From NCBI GenBank assembly GCA_046347045.1, contig JAXMGX010000007.1, positions 62,001 to 126,000 on the forward strand: DNA of 64,000 nt, given 5' to 3'. Both the position numbers and the translations under genes were made by a program. This document shows positions 26,071 through 34,737 of the stretch, in pieces. Every line of letters begins with the position of its first letter. Within the stretch, counting starts at the first letter, position 1. The notes below the pieces were generated by a model. The model saw only the letters and a program-made list of their open reading frames with translations, was not told the DNA's origin and searched no databases. The DNA comes from ZC4RG30 sp046347045 (GTDB lineage Bacteria; Pseudomonadota; Gammaproteobacteria; Steroidobacterales; Steroidobacteraceae).

Positions 26071-28169
26071 ATTCGTTCGTTGCACTGCACGTTGACCGAC
26101 ACCTGCTGCTGCCCCGGCGTGATGTCGAGGTCGCGCCGCACGTCGCGGAAACCGTCGCGACGGCCGATCACCGTGTATTGCCCCGGCGGCAGCTCCACTT
26201 CCCGATGCGAGAAGGCGCCCAGCTCACCCACGGGCGCAACCGACACGACTGTGGCGTTGTCGGAGGAAATCGCAACGCGCACTTTGACGTCGAGCTGCTC
26301 GAAACGCGCCCTGAGCTGCCGGAGCTGACCCGCCAGCCGCGCACCGGGCGCCGTAGTGGCTTCCCCCCGCGCCAGGGCGCGTCCGGCCGCGGCACGCACG
26401 GCCGGCGCCACCAGCCTGTCGGGGCGATCCAGGTAGCCCTGCAGTTCGCGGTCGAGTTCCGCGCGGCGCGCGCTGCGCGCTTCGCCATCGAGGGCGAAGC
26501 GCAGGCTGTCGTCGCGCGCCAGCACCTCGCGGTAGTGATCCTGGGCTTCCTGCCACCGTTCGAGGCCTTCCAGTTCCGCGCCACGCGCAAGGTCGCGCGC
26601 GTTGCGGTCGCTGCGGCGGATTTCGGCGATGCGCTGCTGCGCATCCTTCACGCGCGGATCGTCGCCGCCCAGCGCAGCCGCGCGCTGGTAAAGGACGTCG
26701 GCCTGATCCACTCGACCGGCAGCCAGTGCCGATGCGCCCTGCGCCAATGCCGACTCCAGCGACTGGCGGCGCGCGGCCGCATGCATGCGCGCCATGCCGG
26801 CCTGCGCCGGCACGAACTGTCGGTCCATCGCCAGCGCCGCGGCGTAGCGGGCCGTGGCCGCATCGAGGTTGCCGGCGGTCTCCGCCTTCAGACCTTCTGA
26901 ATAGGCATCGAGCAGATGCGCGAGTCTTTCACTGGCAGCGACGCCGGTCCTGGCAGCCGCGTTGCCGGGTTCGCGCCGCAGCGCGCGTTCGAAGGCCGCG
27001 CGCGCAATGGCGGGTTGCGAGGCGGAAAGCGCCGCACGCCCCGCCGCCAGCTCCTGTTCGAGCGTGGCCGCAGGTGCGACGCCGGACTGCGGCTTGCTGT
27101 CTTGCGCGGCAGGCTGTTCCGCCTTCGCCGGCACGCCCGTGGCAGCTTCGGATGCGGTTGCAGTCTGCGACCGTGCCGGCATTTGCGACCGCGCCTGCGG
27201 CGAACTCTTCTGCACATCGGCAGACGGCGTAGGCAGCCACATGAACATCGCCACCGCCGCCACGGCAACGACGACGAGCCCGACCATCGCGAACCGCAAT
27301 CCCCCGGCCGATGCAGGCGCCTCCGACTTCACCTGCGCCTCATCGACCACCATCGCCGCGCCGGCGACCTGTTGCGCCTCCTGCGCCAGGCACTGCGTGA
27401 AGAAGTCGATGACCTGTCGCAAGTCCGGCCGCTGCCGGGCATCGCGCTCGAGCATGGACATGACGAAGGCGAGAAGCTGCGGCGGCGCCGGATGCATGGC
27501 CACCAGCGGCGCGGGCATTTCATCCTTCACGCGCCGCGCATCGAAATCAGGGTAGTAAGGCGGATAGCGCGACAGCAGTTCATAGGCCAGCGCACCCAGC
27601 CCGTATACATCGTCGGCGGTGGTGGCAGCCTCACCCGCCAGCTGCTGCGGGCTGGCCGAGAACGGCGAGCCATCGGCCAGCGCCAGCGTCGACCCCGTGC
27701 GCGCGGCAGTGCCGAAGTCGGTGAGGCGCACGGCGCCATCGGCGCCGAACAGTACATTGCCCGGCTTGATGTCCCGGTGCACGACGCCGCGGGAGTGCGC
27801 ATGCTCGAGGATGCGGGCCACCTGCAGCAGCACGGGCAACACCTGGCGCCACGGCGCGCCGCGCAGCGAACGCACGTCGCCGCCATCGGCGCACTCCATC
27901 GGCAGGAACACCAGCGAGCCATCGCGTTCCGGTGCGGCCACACGCAGCACGCCGGGGAAATCCAGCCGCTGCGACATCGCAGCCTCGTGCTGCAGCACGC
28001 GCCAGCAGTCATCGGCGCCGCAGCTTGCCAGGTGCAGGAACTTCAGCGCGACGCGGGCGCCGTCTCGCGTATCGAGCGCCGCCCAGACTTCCGCATGCCC
28101 GCCGTCTCCCAGCCGCTCCTGCAGCAGGTAGCGGTCCGCGAGTCGCTTGCCGGATTCGAGGTTGACCAT
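26067..28169 (-). CDS. Transmembrane Ser/Thr protein kinase with TPR-like and PEGA-like periplasmic part
   Basis: 700 residues. The N-terminal kinase domain has all main catalytic elements: Gly loop GDGGHAEVW (21-29), Lys43 in VALK, HRDIKPGN with Asp133, and DFG at 151-153. One membrane helix at about 288-308 (MVGLVVVAVAAVAMFMW) is followed by a Ser/Ala-rich stretch, TPR-like helical repeats, and a terminal PEGA-like beta domain (VELPPGQYTVIGRRDGFRDV). The topology is cytoplasmic kinase, periplasmic sensor. Substrates are likely the FHA proteins or their partners encoded in the same cluster. It starts 18 bp after the lipoprotein gene and overlaps the next gene by ATGA. No phosphatase gene is visible nearby. 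Confidence 0.94.
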   Translation of the reverse strand: MVNLESGKRLADRYLLQERLGDGGHAEVWAALDTRDGARVALKFLHLASCGADDCWRVLQHEAAMSQRLDFPGVLRVAAPERDGSLVFLPMECADGGDVRSLRGAPWRQVLPVLLQVARILEHAHSRGVVHRDIKPGNVLFGADGAVRLTDFGTAARTGSTLALADGSPFSASPQQLAGEAATTADDVYGLGALAYELLSRYPPYYPDFDARRVKDEMPAPLVAMHPAPPQLLAFVMSMLERDARQRPDLRQVIDFFTQCLAQEAQQVAGAAMVVDEAQVKSEAPASAGGLRFAMVGLVVVAVAAVAMFMWLPTPSADVQKSSPQARSQMPARSQTATASEAATGVPAKAEQPAAQDSKPQSGVAPAATLEQELAAGRAALSASQPAIARAAFERALRREPGNAAARTGVAASERLAHLLDAYSEGLKAETAGNLDAATARYAAALAMDRQFVPAQAGMARMHAAARRQSLESALAQGASALAAGRVDQADVLYQRAAALGGDDPRVKDAQQRIAEIRRSDRNARDLARGAELEGLERWQEAQDHYREVLARDDSLRFALDGEARSARRAELDRELQGYLDRPDRLVAPAVRAAAGRALARGEATTAPGARLAGQLRQLRARFEQLDVKVRVAISSDNATVVSVAPVGELGAFSHREVELPPGQYTVIGRRDGFRDVRRDLDITPGQQQVSVNVQCNERI

Positions 28170-28187
28170 CGACGGACGTCGCGCGGG

Positions 28188-29459
28188 TCAGGGCCCCGTG
28201 GCAGCCGCCGCATCGGCAGCGGTGGCGGGCGCTGCGGTCGCATCAGGCGACTGGTATTCCTTCAGCAGCCGGCGCCACTCGCGGTACTGCTCTTCCGCAG
28301 AGCCGGTGAGTTTCAGGCTCCGGCCCTCGACATCCACCACCTGCGAAGCCACTTCCGACTGGAACGAGCGCGCCAGCTCGCCGAAGGCCTGCGCATGCGT
28401 CTTGGCATCGGCGTATTTCTTCAGGCCCGACAGGAAACCCGCGACACCACCCGCCGCAGCACCATAGCGCGCCATGCTCTCGAGATTGCAGGTGGCATTG
28501 CTGCTGCAGGTGCTGGGTGCAAAGATGCTGGCCGCCACCGCGGCCACGCCGAGGATGGTGCGGGCGCGCGCACTGGAGCGCGCGCGGTCCTCCTTGTCGA
28601 TTTCCTCGAACGACGTGCGGCGGAACTCGCCGTACGACTGCTGCATCTGGTCGGCGAACCCCGTGTAATAGCCATCGAGCGTGTCGATCACCGCGGCATC
28701 GCGTTCGCGGATGCGCAGCGCGCGCTGCGCCACCGGGTCGTCCTTCGATGGCAGCCGCACCACGCGCGTCAGCGCGGGCTTCTTCGCCTCGGTGCGCAGG
28801 TAGCCCGCCAGCGCATCCGGCGCGATGTCCTGGCCGAACTTCAGCTCGCTGACCTGGCGCAGTTCGCGCAGATCCTGCGCGGCAAGGCGCTCGCGCGCCT
28901 GCAACAGCTCGTTGGCGATGTTCGAATACACGTTCTGGAAGGGATCGCGCGCCTTCAGCGCCGCATCGGTCTTGTAGCTGCCGATGTCGGCATCGCCCTC
29001 GAAGCGCTTCGCATCCAGCCACATCCTGCCCGCGGCGTCGCGCGCGCTGACTTCGAGCACCAGGTGCTTGCCGGTGGATTCGATGATGCGGCCGGTCACC
29101 GCAAGATCGACGAACTGCACGCTGTCGGGCGCCACGCGCACCGCGCCCCACTGCGCACTGCCTTCCAGCGCATTGCGCAGCATCACGGCGAAATAACGCG
29201 ACTCCGCCTTGCGCAGGTCCGGATAGATGCGCTTCTTCGCCAGCGCGTCCTCGTCGGCGGCCAGCGATTCGGGGATGCCCGGATCGAAGCTGTGCACCAC
29301 CACGTCGAGGCGCTGGTCGGCGGGGATCTCGCGCACGGCCTGGATGGCCTCCACCTTAGCCAGCGGCTTGGTGTCCTGCACCACACAGCCGCCGAGCAGC
29401 CCTGCAGCTAGGCTCGCGAACAGCGCAACCGCGACTCTGACGGGCATGGGGCGCTTCAT
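28188..29459 (-). CDS. Lipoprotein of unknown function, kinase cluster
   Basis: 423 residues. The signal peptide ends at the lipobox LLGGCVV. An N-terminal globular part (RLDVVVHSFDPGI, YFAVMLRNALEG, VQFVDLAVTGRII) resembles periplasmic beta-alpha lipoprotein domains. A helical middle (about 190-270) follows, then a short Gly/Ala-rich hydrophobic segment (YGAAAGGVAGFLSG) that could insert in the outer membrane, and an Ala-rich tail. Two Cys in TCSSNATC may form a disulfide. It overlaps the upstream Gly-rich lipoprotein by ATGA and lies directly before the kinase gene. It could play the role TagQ plays for TagR, but there is no recognisable homology to support this. Confidence 0.8.
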   Translation of the reverse strand: MKRPMPVRVAVALFASLAAGLLGGCVVQDTKPLAKVEAIQAVREIPADQRLDVVVHSFDPGIPESLAADEDALAKKRIYPDLRKAESRYFAVMLRNALEGSAQWGAVRVAPDSVQFVDLAVTGRIIESTGKHLVLEVSARDAAGRMWLDAKRFEGDADIGSYKTDAALKARDPFQNVYSNIANELLQARERLAAQDLRELRQVSELKFGQDIAPDALAGYLRTEAKKPALTRVVRLPSKDDPVAQRALRIRERDAAVIDTLDGYYTGFADQMQQSYGEFRRTSFEEIDKEDRARSSARARTILGVAAVAASIFAPSTCSSNATCNLESMARYGAAAGGVAGFLSGLKKYADAKTHAQAFGELARSFQSEVASQVVDVEGRSLKLTGSAEEQYREWRRLLKEYQSPDATAAPATAADAAAATGP

Positions 29460-30229
29460 GACTTGCCGCCGCGGGTATTTTCCTTGTACTCGCGGTATTC
29501 CTTCCAGAGCTTCTCCTTCAGCTCCGGATCGGTTTCCGCCTCGGCCGCCTTGCGCAGCCGCCGCGCGACGATGTCATCGTCCTCGCCCGACGGAATCGCA
29601 TTGCTGCCGGAAGCGCCACCACCACCGGCAGGCATGGCTCCACCGGCGGCCGCGCCGCCGCCCGATGCCGATCCCGATGTACTGCCCTGCACGCCCTCGG
29701 ACTTCAGATCGCCCGAGCGATCGCGGCCCTCGTGTCCATTGCGTCCCGTGCCGTCGGTTGCACCGCCGGCACCACCAACCTCTGTGCCGGAGCCGCCCGC
29801 GCCACCGCCCGCACGATCCGCCGCGCGGCGGTCGCGCTCATCGGCGCTGCGCTGCTGTTCCTTGCGAAGCTGTTCGTCGAAATTGCCCAGCGAGGCATCG
29901 AGTCGGCCATCGATCTGCGCGCGGCGTTCAGCCGGAGTCTGCGGCGGCGTCCCCGTTTCGGCACTGCCGTCGCCACGCCCGCCCGTGCCCTGCGCAGCAA
30001 CCTTGCCTCCGGCGCCGGCGGATGCGGAACCGCCAGAGGCCGTGCCGGTGGCTGCAGAGCCGCTTGATGCACTACCGCCGGATGCAGGGCTGCTGGACGC
30101 TGTTCCTCCGGATGCCGTGCCTCCGGATGCCGTGCCGGTGGACGATGAACTGCCTGGCACACCCATGCCACCCGAAGCGGCACAACCGCCCAGCGCCAGC
30201 GCGCAAGCAATGAGCACCAGGCGCGACAT
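29456..30229 (-). CDS. Low-complexity Gly/Ser/Ala-rich lipoprotein, kinase cluster
   Basis: 257 residues. The ATG at 30229 gives MSRLVLIACALALGGCAA, a lipoprotein signal. It is followed by about 50 residues of degenerate SGGTA/SGS repeats, a charged middle (RRAQIDGRLDASLGNFDEQL with DERDRRAADRAGG), another Gly-rich stretch, and a basic/acidic helical C-terminus (ELKEKLWKEYREYKENTRGG). The composition suggests a flexible tether from the outer membrane. Its start shares one base with the preceding stop and its stop overlaps the next ATG, so expression is coupled to both neighbours. Confidence 0.8.
   Translation of the reverse strand: MSRLVLIACALALGGCAASGGMGVPGSSSSTGTASGGTASGGTASSSPASGGSASSGSAATGTASGGSASAGAGGKVAAQGTGGRGDGSAETGTPPQTPAERRAQIDGRLDASLGNFDEQLRKEQQRSADERDRRAADRAGGGAGGSGTEVGGAGGATDGTGRNGHEGRDRSGDLKSEGVQGSTSGSASGGGAAAGGAMPAGGGGASGSNAIPSGEDDDIVARRLRKAAEAETDPELKEKLWKEYREYKENTRGGKS
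30105..30134 (-). repeat. 15-bp tandem repeat within the Gly-rich lipoprotein gene
   Basis: Two exact copies of CCTCCGGATGCCGTG (plus-strand sense) lie end to end and encode the SGGTA units. The unit length is a multiple of three, so slippage would lengthen or shorten the tether without breaking the frame. Less exact copies flank it. Confidence 0.7.
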
Positions 30230-30897
30230 CAATGCCTGCCCGCCGGCGCGCCGGCCAGGAAGCTGCGCAGTTGATCGCCCAGCCGGTTGCACGCCGTGCC
30301 TTCCACACGCGCGATGAAGGGCAGCGGCACGATGGCGCCCACCACCGCCGAGGTGCCGCTGACATTGGTGCCCACCGAGCCCACGGACTTCGACTGTTTC
30401 AGATCCCAGATGGTGGCCTCGTACTGGGATTCCTTTTCCCACCAGCCGAAGCCGATGCAACCTGCCGCGCCCGGCGCCACGCCGCAGGCCAGGCTGCCGC
30501 CGCTGTCCGTGCGCCGCGTACCGCCATCCAGCCACACCACGTAGCGCACGCCGGTGGCGGCCACCTGTTCGCTGACGCCCGGCTGCGCCAGCACCAGCGC
30601 CACCTGCTCCGGCCGCGTCGGCACGGTGCCGGGCTCGAACCAGGGGAACAGCTTGTCGGTGAAGGATTCGTTGGGATGCACCGCGATGGAATGATCACGG
30701 CCCTTGATGCGTTCGCCCACGCAGTCGAGAAATTCGGATTCGGCCGCGGCGCCCTCGACCTGCGGCTTGGCCAGCACCACCACCGACTCGCTGGCCGCGA
30801 TGGCGGTGGCCAGCTCCCGCGACTCATCCACGCGCGCCCGCAGGCAGCCGGCGAGCAGCAGGGGCAGCGGCAGGGCAATGAGCAGCGCGAACCTCAT
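30229..30897 (-). CDS. Lipoprotein, first gene of the kinase/FHA/vWA cluster
   Basis: 222 residues. The signal peptide ends at the lipobox LLAGCLRA. The mature region begins with a helix and a strand/helix pattern (SVVVLAKPQVEG, VRYVVWLDGGTRR) and contains four Cys that could pair. The C-terminal half has small-residue strands (GTSAVVGAIVPLPFIARVEG) typical of a beta-rich periplasmic domain. I do not recognise the family. It is separated from the PGPGW gene by 37 codons' worth of leader and the 66 bp of 30898-30963, where no clear promoter was seen, so the cluster may be read from its own weak promoter or from the ilvB-ilvA run upstream. Confidence 0.78.
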   Translation of the reverse strand: MRFALLIALPLPLLLAGCLRARVDESRELATAIAASESVVVLAKPQVEGAAAESEFLDCVGERIKGRDHSIAVHPNESFTDKLFPWFEPGTVPTRPEQVALVLAQPGVSEQVAATGVRYVVWLDGGTRRTDSGGSLACGVAPGAAGCIGFGWWEKESQYEATIWDLKQSKSVGSVGTNVSGTSAVVGAIVPLPFIARVEGTACNRLGDQLRSFLAGAPAGRH

Positions 30898-30963
30898 GGG
30901 CAGGAGTATGCCACCGCCGGGTCAGGCTGCCGCAGCAGCGGCCGGCCGGCGTCGGGGCTCGCG

Positions 30964-31191
30964 CTACTTTCGGCCAGACTCCGACTTCTGGCGCAGGCGG
31001 TCGGCCACCTCCCTGAACCGCCTCTTCATGGCGGCCAGCCACACCCGCGGCCGCTCGAATTCCAGACTCAGGATGGCCAGACCGAGTGCGATGGTGAGAA
31101 TGCCCGGTCCCGGCAGCACCAGCAGGGCCACCCCCGCGACCACCACGGCGCCACCGGCGATGGCAATGCCAATGCGCCGGCCCAGCCGCAT
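30964..31191 (-). CDS. Small PGPGW-type transmembrane protein
   Basis: 75 residues from the ATG at 31191. A basic start leads to a membrane helix (IGIAIAGGAVVVAGVALLVL), the turn PGPGIL and a second hydrophobic stretch (TIALGLAILSLEF), then ERPRVWLAAMKRRFREV. The PGPG-anchored pair of helices is the mark of the PGPGW family of small inner-membrane proteins of unknown function. Non-ATG starts at 31251 or 31290 would overlap the end of ilvA; no convincing SD decides. It is 49 bp downstream of ilvA. Confidence 0.75.
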   Translation of the reverse strand: MRLGRRIGIAIAGGAVVVAGVALLVLPGPGILTIALGLAILSLEFERPRVWLAAMKRRFREVADRLRQKSESGRK

Positions 31192-31240
31192 GACCGGATG
31201 GACGCTGTTCCGATGGGCGGGATCCGGCGTCGGGGGACGT

Positions 31241-32767
31241 TCAGCGACCAAGAAAAATCCGGTAGGCGGGATTGCTGGTCTCTTCGACAAAGGTGTAGTG
31301 CAGTTCGTTCAGGTGCAGCATCAGTTCGGCCTTCTCGGCCGCCGGCACCTGGATGCCCGCCAGCACCCGGCCGTAGTCCGAGCCGTGGTTGCGGTAGTGG
31401 AACAGGCTGATGTTCCAGCGCGAACCCACTGCATCGAGAAACCGCAGCAGCGCGCCCGGACGCTCGGGGAATTCGAAGCGGAACAGGCACTCGTCGGCCA
31501 GCTCGCCGGCATCCCCCGCGTGGCCGCCGATCATGTAGCGCACATGCAGCTTGGCCATCTCGTTGTCGGTCATGTCGACCACGGTGTAGCCGGCGGCGGT
31601 GAGTTCCTTCACCAGCTCGGCGCGTTCGGTGGCGCCGCGTGTGAGGTTCAGCCCCACGAAGATCTGCGCGCGCTCGCGGTCCGACTCGCGGTAGTTGAAT
31701 TCGGTGATGTTGCGCGAGCCCAGCGCGCGGCAGAACTTCAGGAAGCTGCCGGGCTCCTCGGGAATTTCCACCGCGAACAGCGCCTCGCGGCCCGCGCCCA
31801 GGTCGGCGCGCTCGGCGATGTAGCGCAGCCGGTCGAAGTTGAGATTGGCGCCGCAGTTCACTGCCACCAGGCGCTTGCCCTTCCAGCCCTCGCGCGCCAC
31901 GTACTTCTTGAGGCCCGCGATGCCCAGCGCACCGGAAGGTTCGGGCACGGCACGCGTATCCTCGAAGGTATCCTGGATGGCAGCGCACATTTCATCGGTG
32001 GAGACCAGCACGATCTCGTCCACGTACTTGCGCGCCAGCGCGAAGGTTTCCTCGCCCACGCGCTTCACGGCCACGCCGTCGGCGAAGATGCCCACATGGT
32101 CCAGCGTCACGCGCCTGCCTTCGCGCAGCGAGCGGTGCATGGCGTCGGCGTCTTCGGGTTCCACACCGATGATCCTGGTGCGCGGCGAAAGGTACTTGAT
32201 GTAGGCGGCAATGCCGCCGATGAGGCCGCCGCCGCCTACGGCGATGAACACGGCATCGATGTCACCCGGCGCCTGGCGCAGCAGCTCCATGCCGATGGTG
32301 CCCTGGCCGGCGATCACGTCCGGATCGTCGAAGGGATGCACGAAAACAAGCTGCCTCTCGGCCGCCAGCTTCATCGCATGCTCGTAGGCCGCATCGAACA
32401 CATCGCCGTGCAGCACCACCTCGCCGCCCAGCGCGGCCACGGCCTGCACCTTGATGGGCGGCGTGGTCACGGGCATCACGATCACGGCCGGAATGCCGCG
32501 CCGGCGCGCGGCCAGCGCCACACCCTGCGCGTGGTTGCCCGCCGAGGCGCAGATCACGCCGCGGCGCGCGACGGTCTCGGAAAGATTGGCGATCTTGTTG
32601 TAGGCGCCGCGCAGCTTGAACGAGAACACCGGCTGCAGGTCCTCGCGTTTCAGCAGCACCTCGTTGCCGGTGCGCGCGGACAGCCTGGGGAGTGGATCGA
32701 GCGGCGACTCGATCGCTACATCGTAAACCCGCGCCTTGAGGATGCGCTCGACATAGGCTTCACTCAT
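31241..32767 (-). CDS. ilvA: Threonine ammonia-lyase, biosynthetic
   Basis: 508 residues, close to the 514 of E. coli IlvA. It is PLP-dependent and converts threonine to 2-oxobutanoate, the first committed step to isoleucine. Catalytic Lys51 lies in SFKLRGAYN, with the substrate loop SAGNHAQGVA and the phosphate-binding GGGGLIGG. Two C-terminal ACT-like regulatory units follow (FAVEIPEEPGSFLKF and FRFEFPERPGALLRF), as expected for isoleucine-inhibited enzymes. Its ATG overlaps the stop of the upstream FHA gene (ATGA), an odd partner for an amino-acid enzyme, and ilvB is three genes upstream on the same strand. Confidence 0.96.
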   Translation of the reverse strand: MSEAYVERILKARVYDVAIESPLDPLPRLSARTGNEVLLKREDLQPVFSFKLRGAYNKIANLSETVARRGVICASAGNHAQGVALAARRRGIPAVIVMPVTTPPIKVQAVAALGGEVVLHGDVFDAAYEHAMKLAAERQLVFVHPFDDPDVIAGQGTIGMELLRQAPGDIDAVFIAVGGGGLIGGIAAYIKYLSPRTRIIGVEPEDADAMHRSLREGRRVTLDHVGIFADGVAVKRVGEETFALARKYVDEIVLVSTDEMCAAIQDTFEDTRAVPEPSGALGIAGLKKYVAREGWKGKRLVAVNCGANLNFDRLRYIAERADLGAGREALFAVEIPEEPGSFLKFCRALGSRNITEFNYRESDRERAQIFVGLNLTRGATERAELVKELTAAGYTVVDMTDNEMAKLHVRYMIGGHAGDAGELADECLFRFEFPERPGALLRFLDAVGSRWNISLFHYRNHGSDYGRVLAGIQVPAAEKAELMLHLNELHYTFVEETSNPAYRIFLGR

Positions 32768-34185
32768 GAACGCTGCTGGTACCTGAACTCCGTCTTGCCT
32801 ATCGTCACCGAGTCGCCATCGTGCAGGAGCTGCCGGGCGACACGCCGGCCATTCACCAGCACGCCATTGGTGCTGTTGAGGTCCTCCACGATACAGCCAT
32901 CGGGACCGGATAGCAGCACGGCGTGATGCCGGCTGATGTACGTGGTGTCGATCTGGATGTCGTTGTCGGGCGTGCGGCCCACTGTGGTGTGGCGGCCGAT
33001 GGGATACATCACGTTGGCGCCACCCTCCTGGCGAACCAGCACGCGCACGACATTCTCGGGCAGGGCTTCCTTCAGTGCCGGCCGGCTGCCGGTGTCTTCG
33101 CGGCCCAGCCGCTCCATGTTCTGCTGCAGATTGCCCAGCAGTGCGGCGCTGGCGTGGGCCTCGGATTCCAGCCGCTCGATGCGCTCGGTGGCCTGCTTGA
33201 GCTGCTGCGCCAGATCGCGCCCCTGCGCCTGCTCCGCTTCGAGGCTGGCCTTCAATTCGGCGATCTGCCGGAGCTGCGAATCGTGGAGGGCCGCGCCTTC
33301 ACGGGCCTTGTCTTCCACGGCGCGCAGCGCATCGAGCTGCTGCTGCAGCCCGGCCATGGTGACGTCGCGTGCCGCCTGTTGCGCGGCCATGGTGTCGGCG
33401 CGTTCGATGGCGATGCGCAGCGACTCGGCCTGCACCTCGGCGGCCTGGTCCGCGCGCCGCAGCGATTCCTCGAGCGCCGTGGTCCGCTCGAGCGCCTCGG
33501 CGCGCGCGGCGGACAGATCCTTTTCGAGCGCAGCCTCGCGCGCCTGCACGGCAGCAAGCTCGGTGGCGTGGCGGGCTTCCACCGCGCGCAGCGCATCCTC
33601 GCGTTCTCCCAGCATGGCCTCGCTGACGGCGCGGTATCCCTGCCAGGTGGTCAGGGCCTCGTGGGCGCGCTCCGCGCGCTGACGCCACTCACCCAGGTCG
33701 CGGTCCTGATGCGTGCGCTCGCTGCTCTGCTGGGAAAGCCTGGCCTGCGCTGCTGTCAGCGCCAGGCGCTGCTGCTGCAGTTCGTCGCGCGCGGTGCCCA
33801 GTTCGTTCCGCAGTGCCGCATGCTGGCCGGCCAGGTCCTCATGCAGCCGCTGCGCGGCGGACAGATCGGCGCGCAGCGCGGCTTCGGCGCTGGCGGCGGC
33901 CTCGCCCTGTTCGCGCAGGCGGGTCTGAAGCTGCTGCTGCTGATCCTGGGCCAGCAGCACCTCGGTCTCGAGCTTCTGGACCCGCTCGATCTTGCGCTGC
34001 AGCCGATGCTCGACATCCCGCAGGCTGTCGGCCAGTTCAGCCATGCCGGACGGGAGGACCGGACCGGGGAAGATGTCGGTGTTGACCTGGGACTCGCCGG
34101 CTTCGGCCAGGTCGAGGGCCGGCAGTTCGTCGGTGGCTTCGAGGTCCACTTCCAAGCTCGGATCAGGGCGGTTGGGTGCAGCCAT
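32764..34185 (-). CDS. Coiled-coil FHA-domain protein
   Basis: 473 residues with no signal peptide. An acidic N-terminus is followed by roughly 300 residues of heptad-like, Gln/Glu/Arg/Ala-rich coiled coil (starting near LRDVEHRLQRKIERV). A C-terminal FHA domain (about 385-470) has every phosphothreonine contact in place: VGRTPDND, ISRHH and STNG. It should be a cytoplasmic scaffold that docks a phosphorylated partner. The Ser/Thr kinase encoded three genes further along the same strand is the obvious candidate. Its end overlaps ilvA, so the two are co-translated. Confidence 0.9.
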   Translation of the reverse strand: MAAPNRPDPSLEVDLEATDELPALDLAEAGESQVNTDIFPGPVLPSGMAELADSLRDVEHRLQRKIERVQKLETEVLLAQDQQQQLQTRLREQGEAAASAEAALRADLSAAQRLHEDLAGQHAALRNELGTARDELQQQRLALTAAQARLSQQSSERTHQDRDLGEWRQRAERAHEALTTWQGYRAVSEAMLGEREDALRAVEARHATELAAVQAREAALEKDLSAARAEALERTTALEESLRRADQAAEVQAESLRIAIERADTMAAQQAARDVTMAGLQQQLDALRAVEDKAREGAALHDSQLRQIAELKASLEAEQAQGRDLAQQLKQATERIERLESEAHASAALLGNLQQNMERLGREDTGSRPALKEALPENVVRVLVRQEGGANVMYPIGRHTTVGRTPDNDIQIDTTYISRHHAVLLSGPDGCIVEDLNSTNGVLVNGRRVARQLLHDGDSVTIGKTEFRYQQRS

Positions 34186-34235
34186 GCCCGGAAGTCTAGC
34201 CGCTGGTCCGCGGACCCCGCCAAAGCGGCGTTCGA

Positions 34236-34733
34236 TTATGTCGGCTGCGTCCCACCCAGCGCTGCCTTGACCTTCTGCGGCAGGTCAGCCTGGCCCGCCT
34301 CGGCGGCAGTGAGCACCACCACCCGCCGCACTCCGGCGCCGCGCTGCCGGGCGAGCTGCCGGGCGATGTCGGCGCCATCGTCCCGGGCCACCAGATCGAC
34401 GGTCCGGATGCGCATGGAATCGAGGAAATCCGCCAACGCGTTGACGCCGGCTTCCAGCGCGGATTGTCCCGCTGCTGGATCAGACTCACCCAACCCAGGC
34501 AGGTCTGGTGCGTAAACGGAACGATCGAATCCCAACTCCCGCAGCAGGGGCACGAACACCCGGGCCGTCTCCTGACTGCCATGCACGCAGAGCACCGAGG
34601 TGAGCTCATCGAACCCACCCCCCGACGGGATGGCGTTGTGCAGGTGGAGCTGCCCGTAGCGGCAGTCGTAGTAGGCGCGCCTCAGGCGCGGCGGGGCCCG
34701 GTTGCTGCCCGACGTCTTCGCGGTGCGCGCCAC
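34236..34733 (-). CDS. Truncated alpha/beta-hydrolase-like protein with Asp at the nucleophile position
   Basis: 165 residues. The GTG at 34733, 4 bp after ilvB, opens a half hydrolase fold. An early strand with YYDCRYGQLHLHN precedes the oxyanion segment LCVHGSQE, the turn APDLPGLGESD, and the nucleophile elbow LVARDDGADIA, where Asp replaces the usual Ser. An Asp nucleophile is found in epoxide hydrolases and haloalkane/haloacetate dehalogenases. The protein stops after the next strand (RRVVVLTAAE), so the cap, the acid and the catalytic His are missing, and only 50 bp separate it from the FHA gene. It is either a remnant or a minimal non-catalytic relative. Confidence 0.7.
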   Translation of the reverse strand: MARTAKTSGSNRAPPRLRRAYYDCRYGQLHLHNAIPSGGGFDELTSVLCVHGSQETARVFVPLLRELGFDRSVYAPDLPGLGESDPAAGQSALEAGVNALADFLDSMRIRTVDLVARDDGADIARQLARQRGAGVRRVVVLTAAEAGQADLPQKVKAALGGTQPT

Positions 34734-34737
34734 GGGA

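Noticed and set aside
19726..30897. Kinase/FHA/SUMF1 cluster as part of a type VI secretion locus
   Set aside because: No sheath, baseplate, ClpV, Hcp, VgrG or TssJ/L/M genes occur anywhere in the window; only the regulatory flavour is shared.
31192..31290. Longer PGPGW protein starting at a TTG within ilvA
   Set aside because: The added residues come from the overlapping end of ilvA in another frame, and there is no SD; the ATG at 31191 directly precedes the membrane helix.
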